Source: Volvox africanus (lineage: Eukaryota; Chlorophyta; Chlorophyceae; Chlamydomonadales; Volvocaceae). Taken from it: a stretch of 64,000 bases of DNA. Under the pieces are notes generated by a model. It was not told the DNA's origin and did not search any database. It saw only the letters and a program-made list of their open reading frames with translations. Where the stretch lies: contig BSDZ01000005.1 of assembly GCA_030268105.1 (NCBI GenBank), positions 2,170,001 through 2,234,000 of the forward strand, read 5' to 3'. Below are positions 11,027-21,010 of this stretch, one piece after another. The stretch's first letter is position 1. Each line of letters begins with the position of its first letter. The position numbers and the translations under genes were made by a program.

Positions 11027-14000
11027 TCAGTCCTCCGTCAAATCGATGACATCGTCACAGCCGCCAGCAGCGGCAGCAGACGAGGCCCCGCCAACTCGCG
11101 AACCCGTAGACGCACCGTTTGGTAACGCGGAGGTTGTCGATGTCACCCCCACGTCTCTCCTGCAAGGGTTATCCACACCTGACTGTGCGGGCGTCTCCCG
11201 TGGTAAGTATTGTTGCTGGTCCCTTCGATGCCGCCGGTGCGACTGCTGTTGAGGATGCGGAAGCAGCGACCGGGGAGGGGGTGCGGGCCGCTGCATCTGT
11301 ACGCTTGGTACGCCCGCCGCTTGCACCTGCACCTGCATCCGCGCGAGCGCCGCGGTGGCCGCTGCAGCGGCAACGGGATTACGGGGTTGCAATACCTGAG
11401 GCGACGGCCAGGGGCATCCCAAGGAGGAGCTCTCACCGGCGGATGTGATGGGACCCGATGGCGGGACCTCCGCAGGAAGAACCGGGACCTGACCAGATAC
11501 AGTTGAAACGGTGCGTGGTCCATCTTGCCGAAGATCCCTTGTCTTGCCACGCCGGCCAGCAGCAGCAGCAGCGGCGGAAGCCCCAGCCCCCTCAGAGCTG
11601 CAATCTCTGGATCCTCCAACCGGCCTCCCGCCGCTACCACCGCCACTAACACCTCCGTCTCCGCCAAACCGCAGGTTTCTTGCTTCTTGTCGCTGTTTCC
11701 CATCACTACCATCGGCACCGCCGCCCGGCCACTCCCTCTTGACCGCAAGCCTTTGAGAATGCGTGGCGGCAGCACCTACATTGGTTAAGGCGAGGCTATG
11801 GCGCACACCTCCAGTACCACCAATCCCTATGCCGACGGGAAAGCCCCCCGAACGTGCTCCGCTATTCAAGCCATCCTGCTGTGGCGCCGCCGCCACCCCC
11901 ACGGCGGCATTGCCGAGCCCCATAGGAACAGCAGCAGCAGCAGCAGCAGCAGCAACGGCACCGCCACCATCACCACCACCACCGCAGCCGCTTCCGGTGG
12001 AGGCAAAAACAACCGATGCCCCCAGCTGGCAGCCTTCCCTTCCGCTCCGCATTCTTGCGCCATGACCTCGCCCACTTAGGGGCTGCGGCGCCACGGCCGC
12101 TCCGTCCAGCTCCGAATCCGAATCCGAATGTAATGTCAAATCAATGACCCCCTCCTCAATGCGTCGGATAAGATCCGCCTCGACCTCAGCGGCAGTCAGC
12201 TGTCGGAAGCCAGACCCCGATGCGGCAGCGGCGTCGGCGGAGGGTCCGAAAGGAGAGTCGGAGCCGGGGCCGCCATTGTTGCCGCCACTGCCGCGATTAT
12301 CGCTGGATCCTCCAACGGCGCCATGGCCATCTGCACCTGTCGGGGTTCAGCACCAATAATGGACGGGTTGGCGATAAAAATACCCAATTTTTATTGTCAA
12401 TGAAAATACTTTTACTACCATTTACAGCTAGCAGCTAAACGGCTATGCGAATGGCTATCTACCTGTTTCAACGGCGATTGGGTGTCGCAAATCTGCAAAT
12501 GATGATTTGCGAATAAGTTGTATGTGAGTTCTTCGCAAATCATCATTTGCAGATTGAGCTATGCTAGTCCACTGACGACGGGTTCATGTCCAGTGCCACG
12601 ACACCTTTGTCAAAACAACCGTGTTGCTAGGAAGCAACTCCGGTAACAAGCTAACGACAAACTGCAGATCGTAGGAAAGTCGATATTACACCATTCACAG
12701 AGCTCCTAGCGCCCATCCAAACCCCCAAGCAATGCTCGTAAGACTCACCCGCGGCCACAGCAGCGCTACCCTGGCCTGCCTTCAGGTCCCTTGCCTGATC
12801 CGCCTTCGCCTGCGCTTGGGCCACTGCCCGGTTGACTGCCCCCGCCAGCCGCTCGCACGGGCACCAGCGGTTATCTCTACAGCGGCGCTCCGCTGCGGCC
12901 GCCGCTGCCTCCGCGGGCGTCGCATAACGTTGCACGTGAGCGCCATCGCCTTCTCCGTGTCCGAGACGACGAGGGCCCGAGGGCATGATGCGCTGCCGCT
13001 TGGCGCGCTCCTCCGCCGCCTGTGGTGTATATTTTCGGTTTTTGGCTGTGAATCAACTGGGCGCGTCACGAGAGGTTTAGCATCACCTCATTTACACAGG
13101 TAGAGAGACAAGGTTCATGAGATTCCTTTTTTTTTCCGTTCTTCCTCACAGAAGGGTTTCTAATGTTTCTGGACGAACGTTACGACGCCCTGCTGCTGTG
13201 TTTCCAGACCCTTGAAAGCATTGTATTAAGTTGTACGTGCCAAAACCTCCAGCCATATTTCCGTCGCAGACGACCAACGACATCGGATTCCAGCACGGAC
13301 GTGCATCAACGCAAGAAAGCATCCGTGACTGGTATATGTAGCATAACGTGAGCTGCTGTCGTTTCCTAGGTGCCGATCCTCGTTTCTGAACCTTAGCCCC
13401 TGTCCTCCACCCTCCGCCCCGGCTGCCCCAAGTGCCCCGGCTGCCCCAGGTGCCCCGGCTGCCCCAGGTGCCCCGGCTGCCCCAGGTGCCCCGGCTGCCC
13501 CAGGTGCCCCGGCTGCCCCAGGTGCCCCGGCTGCCCCAGGTGCCCCGGCTGCCCCAGGTGCCCCAGGTGCCCCGGCTGCCCCAGGTGCCCCGGCTGCCCC
13601 AGGTGCCCCAGGTGCCCCGGCTGCCCCAGGTGCCCGGCTACCCCAGGTGCCCCGGCTGCCCCAGGCGCCCCGGCTGCCCCCACAGCCCTGCTCGACCCGG
13701 CTCGCAGGGTAAGCCTCCCGTACCCCGGGTTGGGCGTTTTTCTGATCCCCTATGACACAGACACATAACGCGTTGCTCAGATCTGTATCCTGTGTCGCTC
13801 TTTTCATCCTGCGAGGAGAATCCGCCCACCTTCAGAGCATAGTCCCGGAGCCTTCCTGGTTCGGGATTGTGAAGTGGAATGAAGGCATGAGATCCAAGAC
13901 GGCCACTTGAGACTCCGTCGAATCCCACCCCGGTGCCGCCCACTCCACGAGCCATGAGCTCCTCGCATTCCGCCGTGATCTCGTCCAGCAATTTATAGAA

Positions 14001-15977
14001 TGCGCTGCGGCCCAAACAGAACAGAGCAGGCCATGATGAAAAGGGCGGCGATCCTGGGGATATGCAGATTATAACGTAGGCTCCATGCGAGCATATCTGA
14101 CGCCAGGTGGTAGACTGCAACCAATCCTGTCATCCAAGCGGCAAGATGGCTACCCGAGCCATCGCAGAGTTTCCGAACCTGATTAGTTTTTTAACTTGAT
14201 TATAACCTTGCGAAGTCATCGCCTGCGTGCCCATCGAGTACGACAGCTTCGAATGACCTATCTGCCTAATCATGAACGACCGGGTCACTACAACTGATAT
14301 GTCAAAGAAATCCCTACATGTAACATCGACAACCAAGCCAAGGACCTGCTCATCCGCTGAACCCACAAGCCTACCCGTCATGAGGGCCCCGCACATTGTG
14401 CACCAGCTCGTGCAACATGGTGCCGAGGACGGACTCGTATGGCAGGAAGGAGTTGGGGTCTCGGGCGGGCCGCAGACGGACTGCGAAGAAATGATGAGCG
14501 GGTGCATGTTTGGATCTTCCAAATGCAAGATTCACGTTGAGAAGCAGCCCCCTGGCTACCAGGCCGGAGCGGAGTATGCGTGCGGATCACGCTAAGGGAG
14601 AGGGAGGGGGAGGGAGACGGGGGAGAGGGAGGGGGAGGGAGACGGGGGAGGGAGAGGGAGAGGGAGAGGGAGAGGGAGAGGGAGAGGGAGAGGGAGAGGG
14701 AGAGGGAGAGGGAGAGGGAGAGGGAGAGGGAGAGGGAGAGGGAGAGGGAGAGGGAGAGGGAGAGGGAGAGGGAGAGGGAGAGGGAGAGGGAGAGGGAGAG
14801 GGAGAGGGAGAGGGAGAGGGAGAGGGAGAGGGAGAGGGAGAGGGAGAGGGAGAGGGAGCGCGCATTCATTATGGCGTCTGCCGTGTCCTGCATGGAACAT
14901 CATTGACAAGACTCACCTTTAATTTCTCGAGTGCGCCCCCCGCCTCCGCCGATGTTGAGCCCCAAAAGGTGGGGGCTTGCCTGATAGAGCGGTGTAGCAG
15001 CAACCAGGCCGGACATTAGAATGCAACGCCATCAACGAACAAGGGAGAGAACTAACAGGAAAAGAAGCTGCGTGTCTGCGCCCCTAAGACTGCAGGGCCG
15101 GTCTTCACCTCTAAGAACCTAACGAATATTAAACAGCAGCATTATTGGAGCGATGTCGAAGGTTATAAAAACTAAGTCGCCGATATGATGGTGACCCTAA
15201 TTGATGGCGGGAGGTGCCGGGGGCCTGGCAGTCGACCTCATGTGCTTACAGGAGCTTTGCAGGCCCCGCTTCCGGGAAGTCGAAATGCCTGCTGTGCGCC
15301 ACGACCAGGCTATCTGATTGCTGGAATTCCTCATTAAAACATAATGCATGGCGTCCAAATGGCAAACGCGTGATAAGATGGTACCTGTAACCTTTCAATG
15401 TCCTTGAGGCATATTCCTTCCGGCGGAAATAGCGCAGGAAAGTGCTAGTATTAAAGCGCGCCCCGAGCACAGGCCGTTGAAATTTACTTAAAGCGCATGT
15501 CAGCACAGCGCTGCTCCAACTCATATGCACATCCTCAACGGCACCACTGCATCCCCGCGCTTTCGTCGTAGCGCCCACCCACCGGGAAGAATTCGGAAAG
15601 CAAGGGCACGCGCCACTCCCGCCGTCGCATGATAGGCTGGACCTGCTCGGTAAAAGGGAGACCCAGACGTTTTTTTTGGTATTTCGCATAGTGAAGCGGA
15701 ACTTTGTGTAATTTTACGCACATTCACAAGAGGCACGCATATTAGTGGGATATGTACGGCATTTGCCCGCTCGCGTGCTGCTTAACCACAGCAAAGCCCC
15801 GAACATGTTTTTTACGTGACTGGGGGACGTGAACCAAGAGAATGAACGTAAGAAGTCTAGAAACCCCACCTGGTGTGAAATGCGCTTGAGCATTTCCATG
15901 GCCTCCAAATCACGAGACTTGCCCATAGACTTCATTTCATGAACCTTGAAGTTATCTCTGGAGTCATAACGTGTCAT
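11027..15977 (-). CDS. Wss1-type WLM-domain metalloprotease with SUMO-interacting motifs
   Basis: Seven exons: 15977-15870, 15642-15583, 14980-14917, 14480-14375, 14004-13830, 13019-12749, 12336-11027; phases join exactly to give 697 residues. Residues 9-130 form a WLM domain: QPIMRRREW then [25 protein letters not shown], and the zinc/catalytic signature [15 protein letters not shown] (H101, E102, H105, H111). Residues near 180-200 (SGPRRLGHG) resemble the Cdc48-binding SHP box, and [11 protein letters not shown] resembles the conserved RRxxDxxWC segment of the family. Two SUMO-interacting motifs are visible: [16 protein letters not shown] (322-337) and DDVIDLTED at the extreme C-terminus. 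The region between is Gly/Ala/Ser-rich. The family digests proteins crosslinked to DNA, works with Cdc48/p97 and is SUMO-linked. An in-frame ATG at 16064 could extend the N-terminus; I chose 15977 because the WLM domain starts just after it. Confidence 0.93.
12490..12555. repeat. 24-bp perfect hairpin inside a Wss1 intron
   Basis: Arms 12490-12513 and 12532-12555 are exact reverse complements around an 18-base loop. Each arm is itself a partial palindrome (GCAAATGATGATTTGC), so alternative cruciforms are possible. It lies in the last intron (12748-12337) of the Wss1-like gene. Confidence 0.9.
13424..13680. repeat. 18-bp minisatellite in a Wss1 intron
   Basis: About 14 tandem copies of an 18-base unit (CCCCGGCTGCCCCAGGTG) with a few shortened units. 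Because 18 is a multiple of three the array is open in several frames and would read Gly-Ala-Pro-rich on the minus strand, but it sits between the 13830 donor and the 13019 acceptor, so it is read here as intronic. Confidence 0.9.
14590..14859. repeat. GGGAGA hexanucleotide array in a Wss1 intron
   Basis: Roughly 36 uninterrupted copies of GGGAGA (from about 14640), preceded by degenerate GGGGGAGAC units, purine-only on the plus strand. It occupies the intron between the LLGLN exon and the HELVH exon. Open frames through it on both strands are artefacts of the repeat. Confidence 0.95.
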
Positions 15978-17157
15978 CGGTCCGGCTGCTATCAATGAGA
16001 CATAGGCTTGAGCTTTTCGCTGCCGCACCGGGCCTGAAGCCAGGATGTAACAATCAAGCCACACACTTTTACACTAGTTATTCTTGCTATTGAAACATGT
16101 TATCTGCCTTTTTCCATCCAATCCGCTTGAATCCAAATTGCCATACCGGTATAAACCAGGCGACAAAGCAGCACTCAGCTGCGTGCTGAGACGTCTCCGT
16201 CATTCGCAAACTCAGAATCACAGACATCTGCGTATTCTTAAATGTGATATATTGATTCCCGTTAACATGCTCCGCGTGATATGCAGTCGTACGGGTAGGA
16301 CGACATTTCACGTTGCCCTACGCGATCTTGCTAAGGACGCGCTGGCTGGGAAAGGTAAGCCTCTGGGTAAGCAGACAAAACAAACATTTTTGTAACATGC
16401 ATTTCTCTCTGCTGAACCAGAGTTGCGAACGCCTTCAAGGCTCCAAGTTTCCTATGACGTTAGTCTGTACCGAAGGAGGCTGCCCAAATCTGCACACCTT
16501 GACACATCCATTTTGATCCCGAACAGTAGTACGTGTTAAAAACCATCTTCACTGCACGACCAGCACAAACAGCCACGTCTACGTGCGAACCGTTGGATCT
16601 ATGGACGTTATCGCTAATGTCTTGACTAAGTCAAGCCCATAAACGCGTCCGTCGAAACAGCCACCACAGCAAGCAAACTCAAGTGGTGCAAATCTTGCTC
16701 CAAACTGGTCTGTACGCAAAACCTATCAGGCGACACAATTCGTTTTGCGAAACTGCAAAGCAGCAACCATTTCCATGCGTTCTGCATTGACGAGGGTTAG
16801 ATGTTCCCAAACCTCGGCGGACTAATCCCTTCCAACTCCCCATAAGCCGCTCGCCTGGGTCACCGCTTTCGAACGCCACCCACCGGGACACCGGGAGCGC
16901 CTTGTGCGGCTCCCCAGCGCTAAGTCACTCAAAAAGGCCAACAGGCTTGCATTCTCGCGAGCGCCTTATTTCGCCTGTACACGCAAAACATTAGCCGCGC
17001 GAAAAGGCGATAAACAGGTAGAAACCTGTAGCCATGTGTCCTGTGTGCAACATCGGGACTGTGCATAAACTGTACACGTCATCTCACGAAAAAGCCGTGG
17101 CGCACAAGAGACCCCGCCCTGGAGACCCCGGGGCGCTACTCCTGGCATAGCCCTCCT
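15978..17157. other. Spacer between the NDUFA8-like and Wss1-like genes
   Basis: Both flanking genes are on the minus strand, so this stretch should hold the 3' UTR of the NDUFA8-like gene and the promoter of the Wss1-like gene. A plus-strand open frame near 16280-16368 ends at a donor-like AAAG/GTAAGC but I cannot tie it to any family or to neighbouring exons. Confidence 0.5.
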
Positions 17158-18534
17158 TTACTTCTTGTGCTCTACGATGGGAAACGCCTTCTCAAATGCT
17201 GCCTGCTTGTCACGGCAGCGCGCAAAGCGAAGTCTGCGATCACAAGCAGGGACAACAAGAAATGTTATCAACAATGCTGACGAGGCACAGTATTGAAAAA
17301 GGGATATGCGCAGATAATATTCCACGTGGAACGGGAAGGCTAATGAGCCCTTGCAGGGCACTACCGCAGGCCCATCTTATGTGAGCACCATATGCTTCAG
17401 GACTTCATTAGAGCTTCAGAACGGCTTAGGGCCGCATCACAATAACCTGGGCGATCCTATTGCCTGAAATGACCTTCACAGCCGGAAATCGATGTGTCCG
17501 TTACTGCCAAGATAGCGCGCGGCATCTAGAAGAGAATAAATCCGTACATTCGTAGCTGGACAGTCAACTGAACATCCTTCTCCCCATGGCTGGCCCCGAA
17601 CAAAGCTTGCACCCTAAACTTGTAGGAAGACTGTGTTTCACGCCCTCGTATTAAATGGAGGCCGACCGAGAAACCCTACCCAGGAAAAAACAAAGCGTAC
17701 AGTATCGACAGGTGGGACGGAACGCTGCCCCAACGACGTGACTACTCAATCAGGTCATTACAACCCTAGGAGTTCGGTAAGATACTTTAACCATGTAAGT
17801 AGGTTAGTCCTATGCGTGGGTATGCACGCATGCATGCATGCGGTAAAACTAATCACCTATGGCCGTTCCATGCAGGTGCCGGAATCCTCACGATGCTCCC
17901 TTGCGAAGTAAAGCATGCTGCTATTGAAATGCCACACCCTTTAGCTCCAGGTTACGCAGCATTGCTGCAGGATAGAAAGCATGAAGCCGGCCAAACATGT
18001 AGCTTCCGTTACAACGAAGAGAAACAGAATCGGGTCAGGTCCTGTTAGGCTATCACACGCACGCTGCATCCCCCCTACTTCCCCCACCACCGAGAAAGTA
18101 TCCCCGACTTACCCATACCAGTCTAGACATTGCGCGTACTCCTTAAACTCATTAGGCGCCTTCTCCATGATCTCCTTGTAACTGCACGGGTATGGTCACG
18201 GTCGTCAGAGCTTTGCCTTCGCGAACTGACCCTACCCCAGCATCTGGGCACAAACAACGTAATAGACATAGGATAGCGCGGCTTTATATCAAATACAACG
18301 TGCTCATCTCCGATTAGCCAGGAAATAAATAGCGCAGCGAAGCCCCTAGCTCCTAGCTCACAGCTTGTTGGTCGCCCGGACAAGTGCCTCAGACTCAGGC
18401 TTGCAATCCTCAGGCCAGTCATGTTTGCCCTTGCAATCAATAGCAGCTTTGTGCTCTTTTTCGGCACGGAACACAATGTGCCGGCTCATCGCGTAGAGCT
18501 CATGTGAGTAGGGAACCCGAACTGGGGATGACAT
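17158..18534 (-). CDS. NDUFA8-like subunit of mitochondrial complex I (CHCH protein)
   Basis: Three exons, 18534-18362, 18181-18113 and 17233-17158, join in phase to a 105-residue protein, the size expected of plant-type NDUFA8. The start ATG at 18534 is followed by SSPVRVPYSHELYAMSRHI, aligning with the conserved N-terminal SKHI region of plant homologues. Cys34 and Cys44 are spaced CX9C (CKGKHDWPEDC) and Cys76 and Cys87 CX10C (CLDWYGLRFARC), followed by RDKQAAFEK, all matching family landmarks. The partner cysteines that complete each coiled-coil-helix pair in the homologues I know are replaced (Arg/Ala at 23-24, Ala54, Ala66), which is unusual. The protein would be an accessory intermembrane-space subunit of NADH:ubiquinone oxidoreductase. 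The 879-base second intron has no recognised content. Confidence 0.82.
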
Positions 18535-21010
18535 TCTAATGCTCAAGTCACTATCTACAATTTGGCAATAGCCGCAAGGGACCGCAACTCGCGGGCAAGC
18601 GCAGGGCTGACGAGGTCCCAACTACACGGCGCAAGCCCGTCAAGAGAAACGTGTTATTACGATCTATTGGAATCAAGTACTAAGCTAGGAGTTTACGCTT
18701 CCATATTACAATTCGGGTACGGCAATGCGATTTGCAGAAAGAACTCGTGCTTACTAGCACCCGCAGTAGAGCCTCCATTAACTCTGGACGAGAGGTGGTT
18801 GCTCGGCGTGCAAATCCATTAGGCTGTGTATAAGGCGTTCTCACTTGTTGATCAATTGTATCACGTTGTCACCTAGTCAACACCCGGTTGGCGCAATCAT
18901 GTTGATGCTAAGGCATAAACAATTAAAAGGCTCATGATGCGCAGGTTTACTGGCAAGTGACGTCGGGTACGAGACGTAGATGTCGCCATACCTCAGGAAC
19001 TGTTGCTCAGCAGATCAACATGACAATTTGTATTTTGTAATAGTTAACGGCAATTACACAGGGACCGATTTGTGCTGTCAGCGGCGAAAGGGCCTGCGGG
19101 CTTGTACACGTCCCCAATATTTAACCATTTCAGTGGTTTATATGCGGACTTGGGGGTGGCGAGAATTTGACCTGTAGCGGGCATGAGAGACGTGGGCTGG
19201 TGTGTTGGTATGGCTTCGGTCACAGTATTCACATACGGATCCAGATCATCTCCCCTGATGCAAATGGCTCAACATCCAAGGAAATGGGAGGGGGCGCGGA
19301 AACCCCCATATGTCATATAGAAAAGGATGGGGCCACTATGCTATGGGGTCATGCAGATGTGCCAGCCGCTTCTCTTGAAGTTGCATGCTGGTAAGGATAA
19401 GTCTTAGGCTTGCCATGGAAATGAACCACGCACGTTTAGGCAATGCTGGCAGTGACATTGGACACGTGCATGTGTTGTACGGTGCTCACCACCCTGCATG
19501 GGTCGCCGAAAGCATGGAACAGAGACAGACAGACGGACAGGAAGGGAGATACATCTGCGCGCAAATTGGGACCTCACATAGTACGGCTAATGCTCCAGCG
19601 GGCAGTTTGCATGGTGCATTGCCCGTATTCCCTAACGGACAGTTCAGCGATTCGATTGGGACCAAGTGCCCGCGCCATTGGACCAAGCCTATCAGCTGCA
19701 CGCCTTATAATACTTGGGCATACCGGTACCAATGAACTGCATCTGGGTGAATGCTGAGGGCATCGGCCGCGACTCAGTTTGCTCGTCACAGCTTGTTTCA
19801 CAAGAAGTCCAACAGTCGCCGCACAACAGCAGCCAATTCGGCCAGCCAGCCTCCTGCCATCAACACCGCAATCCTATTGACGCACTATCTAGCGACCCAG
19901 CGGATCCAGGTCTCGTGGAACATGTCCCGGGCATTCATAAACGAGCCCTTCGTGTGCAATGTGCGTATGTGTGTCCATCTGCTGGTCCCACGCATACTCT
20001 CTGTCTACTCAGTACGCGTTTGCGTGCAGGTAGGTATTAGGCAATGCATCCAATGCAGTACTACTCTGGCAACGTTTGCGGCCAGCCAAGAGATTTGGGG
20101 ACCCCGAGCACCTGTAAAATATCATTCGTTATCCTCTTCGTTACGTAAAGAGTTACTGTCCGAACCAGAGGCGGTTTCTTTCGCTTTTTGTGTTCATCCC
20201 AGGATAGCGAAAATCGCGCAACCCTGCAAGAATAAAAACACATTTCCAGCTTCCCCCGCAAGCGAGAGGAAAGCTGAACCAGTGCACGACGACAACGGAT
20301 AACAAACAACAGGTAACAAACAACATGGTAACAAATAACAGATAACAAACAAAGCAACGGAAGGTTAAATATCCTTTTCAACTGCTGTGAGCGAGCCTTC
20401 TGCTGTTCTCCTTCCCCTTCAGTCATTCGCTCCCAACTTCGCCACCGACCAAAAGACGAGTGCAAACAGACTATCTCCCGCCAGGCTGGCCAATACGTGG
20501 CGTACCAGTACTTAGATGTGCGTGACTTAGGCCTATTCAATCCGGCATTTTTGCACCGTATTAACGGGTTCCCTTTATCTCCCATTTTCCCTGCCCCGCA
20601 TTTTCCCGTGCCCCCTTGAGCTTCATCAACCCGAAAGCTCACAACCTTCTCATCCCAACTGCCTCGACATGTCTATTCGCTATGGACCCACAGACAGTAT
20701 GCGCTACAAGACCCTCAACACGCAACAGCTCTCCCTAGGTTTAGCCAATAGCTCTTCGGTCACACACTTCACCACCACGACCACCGCCATTCTAAGGCAA
20801 ATCCCTATCAAGGCGCGATGCCTGAAACACCCAACGCCAGGTCAGTAAAGTCTTCTCATTGACCTCAAGGCCTGAGCATGCCACAACTCGTGGCGGGCAG
20901 GCAGGCGGGCAGGTGGGCAGGTGGGCAGCCAAACCCCACGCCAACTTAGGGGCCCCTCGCCCTCACCCTCGTGCTCAGGCTCAGTCCAATGCCCATGTCG
21001 GTTACTGCAA
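18535..21010. other. Intergenic stretch without supported gene
   Basis: Between the end of sulfotransferase-like gene B and the start of the NDUFA8-like gene. Two overlapping plus-strand frames near 19840-20030 end at a donor-like CAG/GTAGGT and look weakly coding, but neither could be linked to other exons or to a known family. Near 20300-20350 there is a short run of imperfect AACAA-type repeats. Confidence 0.5.

Noticed and set aside
13226..13807. A collagen-like Gly-Ala-Pro protein
   Set aside because: The tract is an 18-bp minisatellite between the 13830 donor and the 13019 acceptor of the Wss1-like gene.
14378..14893. Leu-Ser-, Pro-Leu- and Arg-Glu-repeat open frames on both strands
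   Set aside because: They are translations of the GGGAGA array in a Wss1 intron.
16154..16260. Histone-like segment (YRYKPGDKAALSCVLRRL)
   Set aside because: Resembles the H3 RYRPG region for a few residues only; no histone-fold helices follow and no consistent splice structure was found.
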